From Clostridiales bacterium (lineage in GTDB: Bacteria; Acidobacteriota; Aminicenantia; Aminicenantales; UBA8522), in the NCBI GenBank assembly GCA_029907205.1, contig JARYMI010000011.1:1-64000 (forward strand): DNA of 64,000 bases, given 5' to 3'. Below, one piece after another: positions 26,320-35,301 of this stretch; position 1 is the stretch's first letter; each line of letters starts with the position of its first letter. The position numbers and the translations under genes were made by a program. A model generated the notes under the pieces. It searched no databases, was not told the origin of the DNA, and saw only the letters and a program-made list of their open reading frames with translations.

Positions 26320-27403
26320 CCGGCGATTGCTCGAAAACATCGACTGGTTCCTGGTTGGGCTTCTCCTTCTTAATTCTCTTTTTGGCGCCTTAATCATTTA
26401 CAGCTCTTCTCATTACCTGCCGGGCAACTATGCATTGAGGCAACTTATCTGGATCGCCGCGAGCCTCATTGCCCTCTTTCTCTTTCTGGTCGTGGACTAC
26501 AAGGTCTTGTTGACCTACTCCACCTATTTTTACGGCGCTTTGATGCTTGTTCTTGTCTTGATGCTTTTTACCGGCACCAGTATTGCCGGGGCTAAAAGTT
26601 GGATAAGGATCAGCTCCTTTCAGGTTCAGCCTTCCGAGCTGGCTAAGATTGCTCTCATTCTTGTCCTGGCTCATTTTTTCTCAGAGCGCAAGACGAGCTA
26701 TATTAGTTCGGGTACCGCGGTTCTCGGCTTCGGCTTAACCGCGGTGCCGTTTATCCTCGTGGCTTGTCAGCCAGACTTGGGCACAGCCATGTGTTTCCTC
26801 CCTTTGCTTTTGGGCGCCTTGATCATGGCCGGACTCAGGCGGAAAGCGGTGGTCGTGATGGCAATCGTCTGCCTCTTGGCTGGGATCGCCGGCTGGAATC
26901 TTGCGCTCAAGGATTACCAGAAAAAGAGGCTGACGACAGTCGTTTTTCCCGGCAAGGATCCTCAGGGCGCGGGCTATCATATTCTCCAGTCAAAAATTGC
27001 TATCGGGTCGGGCGGGCTTTTCGGCAAAGGGTTTAAGAAAGGAACGCAGAGTCAGTTGAGGTTTCTTCCTGCTCGCCACACCGATTTCGTCTTCTCTGTT
27101 GTCGGCGAGGAACTTGGGTTTATCGGCGTCGTGGCCGCGTTGCTGTTGTGCTATCTTTTTGTTTCAAGGATATTTCGTTCAGCCGGAAAATCGCGGGACC
27201 GGGCTGGAGTCTATCTCGTTTACCTCGTTGGGACGATCGTCACTTTTCAGATTCTGGTTAACGTGAGCATGGTCATCGGACTCTTTCCGATTGTTGGTAT
27301 TCCCCTGCCTTTATTCTCTTACGGCGGCTCTTCCCTCCTGGCCAATTATCTGGGCGTAAGCCTGGTCTTGAACGTCAAGATGAGGCGGTTCGTCAATATT
27401 TAA
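26312..27403 (+). CDS. rodA: peptidoglycan glycosyltransferase RodA
   Basis: A SEDS-family protein of 363 aa with about ten membrane segments. Family motifs include FQVQPSELAKIALIL, where the conserved Glu sits, the AIGSGGLFGKGFKKGTQ loop and a VGEELGFIG segment. It polymerises lipid II into glycan chains for elongation. The ATG at 26312 lies inside the end of mrdA with AGGAG 7 nt upstream; a longer reading frame starting at 26219 is only overlap with mrdA. Confidence 0.97.
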   Translation: MIDRRLLENIDWFLVGLLLLNSLFGALIIYSSSHYLPGNYALRQLIWIAASLIALFLFLVVDYKVLLTYSTYFYGALMLVLVLMLFTGTSIAGAKSWIRISSFQVQPSELAKIALILVLAHFFSERKTSYISSGTAVLGFGLTAVPFILVACQPDLGTAMCFLPLLLGALIMAGLRRKAVVVMAIVCLLAGIAGWNLALKDYQKKRLTTVVFPGKDPQGAGYHILQSKIAIGSGGLFGKGFKKGTQSQLRFLPARHTDFVFSVVGEELGFIGVVAALLLCYLFVSRIFRSAGKSRDRAGVYLVYLVGTIVTFQILVNVSMVIGLFPIVGIPLPLFSYGGSSLLANYLGVSLVLNVKMRRFVNI

Positions 27404-27500
27404 GCGAGGTGTTTTTATTTTGCTCCGGCCTGTTCACTTTTCCTCCGCCGGGAGGGGGATAAAGCAAGATGGATAATCGGTTTCTTATAGAGGTCAAAAA

Positions 27501-30074
27501 ATGCCCAGGCGTGCGGCCATAAGCAGAAACGGAGACGTCGAGGCAATCTTGAAAGAGGTCGAGAAACCTGGCCGCTACATCGGCGGCGAATGGAATGAAA
27601 TCAAAAAAGACCCTTCCCGCGTCGAGGCCAAGATCGCGCTTATTTTCCCCGATGTCTACGAGATCGGCATGTCCTACCTGGGGCAAAAGATTCTTTACTC
27701 TGTGCTGAATAGCTTTCCGTCCTTGCTGGCGGAACGCGTGTTCGCCCCCTGGCCGGACTTAGAGCAGAAGCTTCGCGAGCGAAGACAGTCCCTTTTTTCT
27801 CTGGAAAACAAGATTCCTCTTCGGGAGTTCGACATCCTCGGTTTTTCCCTTCTCTACGAGCTCAATTATTCGAACATCCTGACCATCCTCGACCTCGGCC
27901 GGATCCCTTTTTATTCCGGAGACAGAAAGCGTGACGATCCTCTTGTTATCGCAGGCGGTCCGGCTGCGTTCAACCCTGAACCCTTGTCCGATATTTTTGA
28001 TGCCTTTCTCATCGGCGACGGCGAGGAGGCTTTCCCGGAAATAGCCGACAAAGTTATCTCCCTGAGGAAGAAGAAAGCCAAAAGAGACGAAATCTTAGGC
28101 GCGTTGGCCGACGTTCAAGGCGTTTATGTGCCGAGCTTGTATTCCGCCTACGAGCCGCGCGGCTCCTCTCTTCTCGCTCGGCGCCCGGGCCGAGACGCTC
28201 CGGCGAGAATTCTGAAGAGAGTTGTTTCCTCTTTGAAGAGATTTGGTTTTCCTGAAAACATCGTGGTCCCGGACATCCAGACGGTTTTCGACAGAGTCGC
28301 CGTCGAGGTGGCTCGGGGCTGCCCCCAGAAGTGCCGGTTCTGTCAGGCCGCCAGCATCTATTCTCCTTTCCGTGCTCTGAGTCCTGTCTCTGCTCTGGCC
28401 AAGTCTTGCCGGAGCCTTCGTTTGACCGGATACGAAGACGTTTCCCTCTCAGCCCTGTCGATCGCTGATTTTCCCTTCTTGGAGGAGACCGTTGACGCCC
28501 TGATGGAGGAGCTCGTTGCGGCCAAAATTTCTCTTTCGCTTTCTTCCCTAAGGCCAAAAGGGTTGTCTTCGAGCCTTGCGGAAAACATCCTCCGGGTAAG
28601 AAAAACGGGATTCACTCTCGTGCCCGAGGCGGGCACTGACCGTCTGCGCCGGGTCATCAACAAGAACCTCAGCAACCAGGACATTCTGGCCGCAGCCGAG
28701 AATGCTTTCCAGCGGGGGTGGCCCCTTCTCAAGCTTTATTTCATGATCGGCCTGCCGACTGAAAAAGAGACAGACCTCGAAGGAATTGTCGGACTGGTGG
28801 AGGAAATCACCCGGTTGGGCCGGGAGATCTTGAAGCGAACCCCGCGACTCAACCTCAGCCTGTCCTCTTTCATCCCCAAGCCCCACACCCCCTTCCAGTG
28901 GTTGGCTATGGAGGAAGAGGAGAGTCTGAGAGAAAAGCAACGATTTGTCCGCGTCCGGTTGCGCCGGATGCGGTCGGTGAAGCTCAAAGCACACCCTCTT
29001 GAAAATTCGCTTCTCGAAGCCGTTTTTTCGCGCGGGGACAGGCGACTCGGAGCTGTCCTTATCGAGGCTTGGAAACGAGGCGCGCGTTTTGATGGCTGGA
29101 AGGATTGGTTTGACTTTTCCCGCTGGCAAGCTGCATTCGCCTCAGAAGGGATGGACTCCCGGGCTTATCTGCGTTCACTGGACGAGAAAACCGTCCTGCC
29201 GTGGAACCACATCGATTCCGGTGTAAAAGTATCTTTTCTGCATCGAGAATGGAAGAGGGCGCTGCGAGAAGAGCCAACAGCCTCCTGCCTGGATGCAGAC
29301 TGCGATCAATGCATGGGATGTGTTTTTCCCCTGAAACCGAGGAAAAAAGTTTTTTCGGCGCGCCCCTCAAGACCTTTCCGCTGGCCGTCCTTTGGGAAAA
29401 GAACAGAAAAAACGATCCGTTATGAGGTCGTCTATTCAAAAACCGGTCGGGCCCGCTTCCTTTCGCATCTTGATGTTGCCACCCATTTGCAACGGGCTAT
29501 GCGCCGGGCGGGAATCGCAACCCGTTTTTCAGAGGGTTTTCATCCAAAGATGCTTATCTCTTATGCGCCTGCGCTTCCTTTGGGGATGGAGGGGGAAGCG
29601 GAATGCTTTGAATTCAAGTCATCTTTCGTTTTTGATGAAAAGGCGTTCGTATCCCGCGTCAACGCGTTCACAGGCTCCGGAATCAGGATTCTCCAGATAA
29701 GAAAACTCACGGAGGAAGACCCGCCTTTGAACTCGAGGATCAGCCGGATTGTTTATTCCCTTGACCTCACCAGTCCAGACGTAAAAGAGGCGTTGGCTCA
29801 TAGAAGAAAAGAGAAAGACTCGAGCCACCGGGAGGCGGTCGAATTCCTCGAGGCCGAGATGGCGGCTTTTGTGAGCTCGCGGCGAGCGACAGAAGTTGAG
29901 TTCACGGTTGACAGAAAAAAGAAGAAGCTTTTTCTCTGCCTGCCGGGTTCGCCTCGCGGCGGTCTTCGGCCTCAAGATATCATTACCTCGGTCCTTGGTC
30001 TGGTCCGTCCCGTCTACGCCATGACGCGCGAAAAATTTATTTTCGCCGAGGACGAAAGAAGCGAGAGAAATTGA
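27501..30074 (+). CDS. two-domain radical SAM protein (TIGR03960 + TIGR03936/DUF2344 type)
   Basis: The 857-aa fusion has a B12-binding-like N-terminal region (about 1-240), a radical SAM core with CPQKCRFC (Cys274, Cys278, Cys281), a cysteine-rich patch CDQCMGC near residue 605, and a C-terminal DUF2344 domain starting YEVVYSKTGRARFLSHLD. The fusion is known in many bacteria, often beside rodA, ribonuclease G and rpmA/rplU, but its substrate is not established. Here it follows rodA by 97 bp, with GAGGT before the ATG, and ribonuclease G is absent. A role in RNA or ribosome modification is inference only. Confidence 0.9.
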   Translation: MPRRAAISRNGDVEAILKEVEKPGRYIGGEWNEIKKDPSRVEAKIALIFPDVYEIGMSYLGQKILYSVLNSFPSLLAERVFAPWPDLEQKLRERRQSLFSLENKIPLREFDILGFSLLYELNYSNILTILDLGRIPFYSGDRKRDDPLVIAGGPAAFNPEPLSDIFDAFLIGDGEEAFPEIADKVISLRKKKAKRDEILGALADVQGVYVPSLYSAYEPRGSSLLARRPGRDAPARILKRVVSSLKRFGFPENIVVPDIQTVFDRVAVEVARGCPQKCRFCQAASIYSPFRALSPVSALAKSCRSLRLTGYEDVSLSALSIADFPFLEETVDALMEELVAAKISLSLSSLRPKGLSSSLAENILRVRKTGFTLVPEAGTDRLRRVINKNLSNQDILAAAENAFQRGWPLLKLYFMIGLPTEKETDLEGIVGLVEEITRLGREILKRTPRLNLSLSSFIPKPHTPFQWLAMEEEESLREKQRFVRVRLRRMRSVKLKAHPLENSLLEAVFSRGDRRLGAVLIEAWKRGARFDGWKDWFDFSRWQAAFASEGMDSRAYLRSLDEKTVLPWNHIDSGVKVSFLHREWKRALREEPTASCLDADCDQCMGCVFPLKPRKKVFSARPSRPFRWPSFGKRTEKTIRYEVVYSKTGRARFLSHLDVATHLQRAMRRAGIATRFSEGFHPKMLISYAPALPLGMEGEAECFEFKSSFVFDEKAFVSRVNAFTGSGIRILQIRKLTEEDPPLNSRISRIVYSLDLTSPDVKEALAHRRKEKDSSHREAVEFLEAEMAAFVSSRRATEVEFTVDRKKKKLFLCLPGSPRGGLRPQDIITSVLGLVRPVYAMTREKFIFAEDERSERN

Positions 30075-30098
30075 CTTTGCCGTGGATTCCATTATATA
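30071..30098 (+). promoter_or_regulatory. candidate sigma70 promoter for acyl-CoA dehydrogenase
   Basis: TTGACT, a 16-bp spacer, TATATA, 53 bp before the GTG start. It overlaps the stop codon of the radical SAM gene. Confidence 0.5.
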
Positions 30099-30151
30099 AG
30101 GGAAGTGATTTTATCCTGAGATTCAAAGCGAACTGATAAAAGGAGGAAGCC

Positions 30152-31306
30152 GTGATCGATTTTAGCCTGACCGAAGAGCAGCTGGCGCTTCAGGCGATGG
30201 CCCGCGAATTCGCGTTGAAGGAAATGAGGCCGAATGCCAGCCGATACGACAAAGGGGATGCGTTTCCGGAAGAAATCATGAAAAAGGCTTTCGAGGCCGG
30301 TTTCATTACGTGCAATATTCCCGAAGAATACGGCGGAGGAGGCCTGAAGGAACTGGACGTCGCCCTCATCAGCGAAGAGCTGGCGGCCGGCTGCGCGGGC
30401 ATGTTCACGACAATCATGGCCAGTTCGCTGGCCTTCACCCCGATCATCCTGTTTGGCACGGACGAGCAGAAGAAGAAATTCTTGGTGCCCTTCACCAAGA
30501 ACATGTCCTTTGCGGCCTTCTGCCTGACGGAAAGAGAGGCGGGTTCGGACGCCGCCTCACTTAAAACAACGGCAAAAAAAGTCGGTGAGGAGTATATCAT
30601 CAACGGTTCCAAGTGCTTCATCACCAACGGAGGGATCGCCAGCCTCTATGTTGTCTTCGCTAATTCAGACCCAGAGAGAGGGCCGCGGGGAGTGAGTGCC
30701 TTTATCGTTCCCAGGGAGACGCCAGGTGTCAGCGTGGGCAAAGAGGAAGACAAGATGGGGCATCGTGCCTCGAACACCGTGGAGGTGTTCTTTGAAGACG
30801 TCAAGATACCCCAAGAAAACCTTCTGGCCAAGGAAGGGATGGGTTTTCTGGTGGCCATGAAGACGCTCGATAAGACGCGGGCTTCGGTCGGGTCGGCCGG
30901 AGTCGGCGTGGCCAGGACTGCTCTTGAGTACGCCATTGACTACGCCAAAACACGGGTTCAGTTCGGCAAGCCCATCGCCACGTTCCAGAACACGGCCTTT
31001 AAAATCGCCCAGATGGCCATGGAAATCAACGCTGCCCGCCATCTCGTCTGGCACTCAGCCTGGCTGATGGACCAGGGAAAACCCTGCGGCAAAGAATCGG
31101 CCATGGCCAAGTGTTTCGGCTCGGATGTGGCCATGCGGACGACGGTTGACGTTGTCCAGATTTTTGGGGGATATGGCTACATGAAGGACTATCCTGTGGA
31201 AAAGCTCATGCGGGATGCCAAACTGCTTCAGATTTACGAAGGGACCAATGAAATCCAGAGGCTCGTCATTTCACGCGAAGTGATCGGCCCGATCAAACAA
31301 GCGTAA
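30152..31306 (+). CDS. acyl-CoA dehydrogenase
   Basis: A 384-aa FAD flavoprotein that introduces the C2-C3 double bond in acyl-CoA and passes electrons to ETF. The family signatures are AFCLTEREAGSDAASL (about 127-142) and the C-terminal stretch with the catalytic Glu363 (IYEGTNEIQR). Length and catalytic Glu position resemble short-chain (butyryl-CoA) dehydrogenases. The start is a GTG with AGGAGG 6 nt upstream. No ETF or other beta-oxidation gene adjoins it, so chain-length and pathway direction are open. Confidence 0.93.
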   Translation: MIDFSLTEEQLALQAMAREFALKEMRPNASRYDKGDAFPEEIMKKAFEAGFITCNIPEEYGGGGLKELDVALISEELAAGCAGMFTTIMASSLAFTPIILFGTDEQKKKFLVPFTKNMSFAAFCLTEREAGSDAASLKTTAKKVGEEYIINGSKCFITNGGIASLYVVFANSDPERGPRGVSAFIVPRETPGVSVGKEEDKMGHRASNTVEVFFEDVKIPQENLLAKEGMGFLVAMKTLDKTRASVGSAGVGVARTALEYAIDYAKTRVQFGKPIATFQNTAFKIAQMAMEINAARHLVWHSAWLMDQGKPCGKESAMAKCFGSDVAMRTTVDVVQIFGGYGYMKDYPVEKLMRDAKLLQIYEGTNEIQRLVISREVIGPIKQA

Positions 31307-31315
31307 GAGAATTCG

Positions 31316-31717
31316 TTAAATCGTTTCTTCCTCGGTGAAAAACTCGGGGATGATGCCGAGGACCTCCACGCCCGCTCCCTTGGCGATATCGATGAGCTCG
31401 ATGACCCGACTGTAGGGGAGCTTGGCATCCGCGCGGATGAAGATCGTCTTGTCCTGGCGCGCAGAATAAATAGACTGGAGCCGGTCCTGGAGCTGGCGCA
31501 ATTCAATCTTCTCCTGATTAATCTCGACGGACAGGTCCCTTTTTAGGGTCAGGACGATGAGCCCGGCGGGTATCCCGCCGGATGTATCGGCCTGGGTTTC
31601 AGGGAGTTTGACGTCAATGCCTCTTTGGACAATCGGCGTGATGACCATGAAGATGATGAGCAGGACGAGAAGAACGTCGCATAACGGAACGACATTGGGT
31701 TCTGCTTTCGTCGCCAT
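31316..31717 (-). CDS. ExbD/TolR-type biopolymer transport protein
   Basis: A 133-aa bitopic protein: one N-terminal membrane segment with the conserved Asp in PLCDVLLVLLIIFMV (about 14-28), then a periplasmic domain. ExbD or TolR works with an ExbB/TolQ proton channel to energise TonB or Tol. No exbB/tolQ partner or TonB gene is next to it; it converges on the acyl-CoA dehydrogenase with 9 bp between stops. AAGGAGG precedes the ATG. The TonB-receptor-like protein 27 kb away is one conceivable client. Confidence 0.9.
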   Translation of the reverse strand: MATKAEPNVVPLCDVLLVLLIIFMVITPIVQRGIDVKLPETQADTSGGIPAGLIVLTLKRDLSVEINQEKIELRQLQDRLQSIYSARQDKTIFIRADAKLPYSRVIELIDIAKGAGVEVLGIIPEFFTEEETI

Positions 31718-31870
31718 ATTGGCCTCCTTCTAATCGACGCTTGGGAATGTTATTTTATGATAATTATTTTCCCCTTGTCAACGCCTCAATTCCGCCAAAA
31801 TGTCGAGATGGGGCTTTTCGTTGCAATCGCAAGAGCAAGCGTGTATCATGGAAGGAAGAAAGGAGATGGG

Positions 31871-32143
31871 ATGATAGAATTGAAAATTGAGGTTGCGGAA
31901 GTCAAAGAGCGCTGCGGGGCCCGGCACAAAGTCGGGGACAGCTTTTACATTCGGGGCGAAGGAACGATCGAAATTCCCGCCGGAAGAAAAATCTGCATCT
32001 ATGCTCTGAACAGCCTGTTTCCGTTCCTGACAACAAAGCAGAGAGAGGATGAGTTGCCGGATGACGATTGGATTGCGGAGACCGAATACCTCGCCTGCCC
32101 GGACCCGAAGGGCGTCGTGTTCAAGGTCATTCCTCTGGCTTGA
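31871..32143 (+). CDS. TIGR04076-like small protein
   Basis: A 90-aa protein starting MIELKIEVAEVKERCG, with GHK/RHKVGDSFYI and CIYALNSLFPF segments that resemble the TIGR04076 family, which has no known function. The ATG at 31871 has AAAGGAGATGG as RBS; an upstream extension to 31757 lacks support. The family assignment is from memory of the pattern. The strand is opposite to both neighbours, so it appears to be transcribed alone. Confidence 0.65.
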   Translation: MIELKIEVAEVKERCGARHKVGDSFYIRGEGTIEIPAGRKICIYALNSLFPFLTTKQREDELPDDDWIAETEYLACPDPKGVVFKVIPLA

Positions 32144-32221
32144 GGGCGGAAGAAGCACAAGTCAGCGGACCTGCCGCTAAATCTTATTATTCCGATAAAA
32201 TCTATATAATCTATCGAAATA

Positions 32222-32617
32222 CTATCTAAGAGTGTCCAGGGCTTTCTTATGGTTGTCTGTCTTGAAGACGAGGAGGGCCCGGCCCAGCCCGGCCGATGTC
32301 CCGTAACAGTAATCGATGTTGACGATCGCATTCCCGAGGAGCGCGCCGATTTCGGCGCCAGCGCCGATCCGGTCGCTGATCTCGACCGTGACCACCTTGT
32401 TGACGGTCACTTTAAAGCCAAGCTGTTTAAGGGCTTTCTCTGCTTTCTTGTTGTCGGCCGTGATGAGCAGGAAATGCCCTTTTTTTTCTTCCGAATACGC
32501 GCACAAAGCCTTGAGGTTCACGCCCGCATTGGCCAGCGTTCCCAGGACGCGGCCAAGGATTCCCGGTTCGTTTGGTGTGATGACATGGAGTTCTGTTTCT
32601 TCGTTGACGATATGCAC
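32222..32617 (-). CDS. tandem ACT-domain protein
   Basis: A 131-aa protein made of two ACT-like beta-alpha-beta repeats (about 5-65 and 68-128): ELHVITPNEPGILGRVLGTL begins the first. ACT domains bind amino acids and regulate metabolic enzymes or act as sensors. No enzymatic domain is attached. The GTG start at 32617 has AAGGAGG 6-7 nt upstream. It is divergent from the glutamine-amidotransferase gene with two close back-to-back promoters, hinting at coordinated control. Ligand unknown. Confidence 0.8.
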   Translation of the reverse strand: MHIVNEETELHVITPNEPGILGRVLGTLANAGVNLKALCAYSEEKKGHFLLITADNKKAEKALKQLGFKVTVNKVVTVEISDRIGAGAEIGALLGNAIVNIDYCYGTSAGLGRALLVFKTDNHKKALDTLR

Positions 32618-32642
32618 GGTTTTCCTCCTTGAATACCGAAGC

Positions 32643-32671
32643 ATTATACCAAAAGAGCGGGGCGATGACAA
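32643..32671 (-). promoter_or_regulatory. strong candidate promoter for the ACT-domain gene
   Basis: On the minus strand: TTGTCA, a 17-bp spacer, consensus TATAAT. Transcription would start about 32636, roughly 19 nt before the GTG start. Confidence 0.7.
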
Positions 32672-32695
32672 AAAATTTCCGTCAAGCGGAATCGC

Positions 32696-32724
32696 TTGTC
32701 CTCTTTTATCGCGATGGCTATAAT
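32696..32724 (+). promoter_or_regulatory. strong candidate promoter for the amidotransferase gene
   Basis: TTGTCC, a 17-bp spacer, consensus TATAAT, starting 24 bp from the outer end of the divergent ACT promoter. The GTG start at 32754 lies 29 bp after the -10 box. Confidence 0.7.
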
Positions 32725-32753
32725 GGAGGCTCATCTGGCTGGAGTCCTCAGAC

Positions 32754-33455
32754 GTGACATCAGGGAAAAAGAAAATCGCCATCCTGAACAATTCCATCAA
32801 CCCCGCTGTTTATAAGCCTATTGAACACTGGGAAACCTTCCTTGATGTCCCTTGGGAATCCTTCCGGGCTGTCGATGGTCAGTTTCCTGATTTGGCCGAT
32901 GAATACAGCCACCTTCTCATCACGGGCTCGGAAGCTTCTATCGTCGAACGGGAGACCTGGGTCTGTGAGGAGATGGAGATAATCAAGCAAGCGCTCGAAA
33001 AGGGCTTGCCCATCCTGGGAAGTTGCTACGGCCATCAGCTCCTTGTCCTGACTCTGCGCGGCCCCGCCCATGTCCGGCGCTGTTCCCGGCCAGAAGTGGG
33101 GTGGATTCCCATCCATGTTGTTCGAAGAAGCAACCTCCTTGGAGAAGCGGGGACAGCGTACGCCTTTTCCATCCATTTTGATGAGGCCATCAACTTGGAC
33201 GAGGATTTTATTATTCTCGCCTCCACACCCGCCTGCCCGGTTCAGGCCTTTGAGCTCAGGAACAGACCGGTTTGGGGGGTCCAATTCCATCCCGAAATCG
33301 GCATTCCTGCTGCTCAAGACTTGCTCCAGAACCTTGCCGGCCTTGGACTGGAGCACAGCCCGCTTTTTGAGCGGGCCCTGAGATCAAGGCCGAAGGATTC
33401 TGGCATCATCCGGAGAATTGTCCGTTGCTTCCTTGAAGCTGGCTGTTGTTTATGA
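32754..33455 (+). CDS. class I glutamine amidotransferase-like protein
   Basis: A 233-aa type 1 GATase domain with the full triad: Cys91 (GSCYGHQ), His179 and Glu181 (QFHPEI). Such stand-alone proteins hydrolyse glutamine for a partner enzyme or act on gamma-glutamyl compounds, like GMP synthase GATase or gamma-glutamyl hydrolases of the PuuD type. No partner synthetase is adjacent. The GTG start is preceded by GGAG at 32741. Function beyond the triad cannot be assigned. Confidence 0.85.
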   Translation: MTSGKKKIAILNNSINPAVYKPIEHWETFLDVPWESFRAVDGQFPDLADEYSHLLITGSEASIVERETWVCEEMEIIKQALEKGLPILGSCYGHQLLVLTLRGPAHVRRCSRPEVGWIPIHVVRRSNLLGEAGTAYAFSIHFDEAINLDEDFIILASTPACPVQAFELRNRPVWGVQFHPEIGIPAAQDLLQNLAGLGLEHSPLFERALRSRPKDSGIIRRIVRCFLEAGCCL

Positions 33456-33482
33456 GAACGCTGAGTGGCCACCAAAATCGAA

Positions 33483-33640
33483 TAGAATCACCCGACGGGT
33501 CTTGTCCCGGTTAGCCCCAGGAGACCTTTGCGGAGACTCATGCTTGCTCCTCTCCTTAATTCCATGAAGAGGGAATAGTGGTCAGCGTCTATGGAAAGGT
33601 CGGTCGCTGAGCCACGCCACCCATCAGGTGTCGGCTTGCC
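33483..33640. repeat. dispersed repeat family 2, long copy
   Basis: The left end (33483-33500) matches 36878-36895 at 16 of 18 positions, with core CACCCGACG. The right part (33601-33629) matches 36901-36929 at 21 of 29, with most differences transitions. This copy carries about 100 bp more in the middle than the other. Its ends form an imperfect inverted repeat (10 of 12). Confidence 0.5.
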
Positions 33641-33713
33641 GCGCCTGTCTTGCAGAACGGGACGCTCTTTTTCTCCGTAAGAAGTTTCCAGCAATTTTGA
33701 GGGGCGTTTTTTC

Positions 33714-33742
33714 TTGACAAACAATGCATTTTTTATTATTTA
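33714..33742 (+). promoter_or_regulatory. candidate sigma70 promoter for the PKD/barrel gene
   Basis: TTGACA, a 17-bp spacer, TATTTA, in a locally AT-rich stretch. The leader to the GTG at 33816 would be about 67 nt, a good fit for a strongly expressed envelope protein. Confidence 0.6.
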
Positions 33743-33815
33743 ACTTAAAGGAACAAATAAAAAGGCGTTCCTAGGAGGTTCTACTGCTTATAAGAAATCA
33801 AATAAGGAGGAATTC

Positions 33816-35273
33816 GTGAGAAACAAAAAAATTATCGTTTTTCTCCTCTGTGTGATGGTACTTACTATCTTGAGCTCTTATGCCGAGACCAAAAAGTTGA
33901 AAAGGATTGGACAGTATACGTTCGCCCGAGTTAAGGGAAGGATCCCTACTGCGGAGGTCATGAAGATGCTGGTGGACCGCTATGCCGGCGACATCAAGTA
34001 CGGGTTTGACCTGGCCGGCTACGGGGATCTCTATCTTCCGTTCCTTGACCAGCTCAAGGCGGCCTCCTTCGAGGAAAAAGCCCTCCCTGTGGGCGATAAG
34101 CTCATGTGGATGCTCTTCCGGTCTCAGAACAGAGTCAAAGTCGTCAAGGATATCGAGTGGGCAGGGAAGGCGCCGCTTGAGGTTTTCGTGTTCAACGTGA
34201 CAAAGGATTACAAGAAGTATGAATTCGTCATGCCCAGGCCGTGCGGCAACATCGCTCTCCGCAGCATCACTGACATGGAGCTCCCGCCTGCTGTCTGCGC
34301 CTTGAGCGTGACTCCAGCCAAAATCAACCTGAAAGACCCCATCACCATCGACATGAGCGGAACCCAGATGGCTGCCTCCATGGAGGTCGATGTCATCGGC
34401 CCTGACGGACAGAAGATTGTTACCCACAGCTTTAAACCAGGCGATGCCGCCAAGAGGATGAGCTTCGACAAGCCCGGCGTCTACGCGTTTAAAGGCCGGG
34501 CCGTAAACCCCCAGGGTAAGGCCTCAACGAATCCGTGCGAAGCCAAGGTCGTGGTGAACGCGCCCCCAACCTGCAGCCTGACGACATCCTGCCTGCCCTG
34601 CAAAGACTATGTCGGCAGGCCCGTCACCATCGACGCTTCGGCCTCGAGCGACCCGGACGGAAATATCGCCAAGGCAGATTTCGAGATCACCGATGAGTCG
34701 GGAAATGTCGTCGATAAATTCATGGATAACCAAGCTCCTTTCGTCTGGGACAAGATTTTTGACAAGCCCGGCATCTACACGATCAGCCTGGTTGTGACCG
34801 ACGACTTTGGGGCTGTCTCCGAGCCTTGCCGTCTCAGCCTTGAAGTCACTCAGAAGCGGAATTTCATTTCCGTAGAAGGAGGCCCCTTCTTCGCCCGCGG
34901 CAGCCACGGACCTTATCTTTACGCCATGCTCGATTGGCTCTACTGGATCACGCCGTACAAAGTCGATTTCACGCTTGCTGGCGGAGGAGCTCTGGCTCTT
35001 AAGAGCGACCCCTGGAAGTCAATTTTCTTGGCCGATGCGACGCTGAACTATCATGCCGGACCCGTTTACTTTGGCGGCGGATTGGGTTTAACAACCGAAG
35101 TCAAGGAAGGCCGCGATGCGGACTTTGAATTGGTCGGCAAGCTCGGGTATGACGTATTCAAAACCTGGAGCAATACCGGCTCTTTGGTCTTCACAGTCCG
35201 ATGGCCGCTCGGTTCTGAACGCTCTTTCTCCAAGAATCACAAGTTTGCGCTCGGGTTTCGCGTTCTCTTCTGA
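33816..35273 (+). CDS. outer-membrane protein with PKD-like domains and a C-terminal barrel (orphan)
   Basis: The GTG start has a perfect AAGGAGG 5 nt upstream and the product opens with a signal peptide (about 1-23). Residues about 25-165 are a domain I do not recognise. About 170-250 and 255-345 look like two Ig/PKD-type beta-sandwich repeats (the second has SDPDGNIAKADFEITD and PGIYTISLVVTDDFG). The last about 120 residues alternate in beta-barrel style and end in Phe (FRVLF), as outer-membrane proteins do. Cysteine pairs in the PKD part could form disulfides. Strong promoter, RBS and terminator suggest a monocistronic, well-expressed gene. Function unknown. Confidence 0.75.
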   Translation: MRNKKIIVFLLCVMVLTILSSYAETKKLKRIGQYTFARVKGRIPTAEVMKMLVDRYAGDIKYGFDLAGYGDLYLPFLDQLKAASFEEKALPVGDKLMWMLFRSQNRVKVVKDIEWAGKAPLEVFVFNVTKDYKKYEFVMPRPCGNIALRSITDMELPPAVCALSVTPAKINLKDPITIDMSGTQMAASMEVDVIGPDGQKIVTHSFKPGDAAKRMSFDKPGVYAFKGRAVNPQGKASTNPCEAKVVVNAPPTCSLTTSCLPCKDYVGRPVTIDASASSDPDGNIAKADFEITDESGNVVDKFMDNQAPFVWDKIFDKPGIYTISLVVTDDFGAVSEPCRLSLEVTQKRNFISVEGGPFFARGSHGPYLYAMLDWLYWITPYKVDFTLAGGGALALKSDPWKSIFLADATLNYHAGPVYFGGGLGLTTEVKEGRDADFELVGKLGYDVFKTWSNTGSLVFTVRWPLGSERSFSKNHKFALGFRVLF

Positions 35274-35301
35274 CCTGAAACATTAGGTTCGGCAGGGATA
35301 A

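Larger units (their letters stand above)
33456..33815. other. 360-bp intergenic region with a dispersed repeat and a promoter
   Basis: It contains the repeat copy at 33483-33640, then a good promoter at 33714-33742 and the RBS AAGGAGG of the next gene. A 78-codon minus-strand frame (33488-33724) covers the repeat but has no RBS or recognisable protein features. Confidence 0.6.

Noticed and set aside
33488-33724. Minus-strand 78-codon frame in the repeat region
   Set aside because: It coincides with a dispersed repeat, lacks an RBS, and shows no protein-like pattern.
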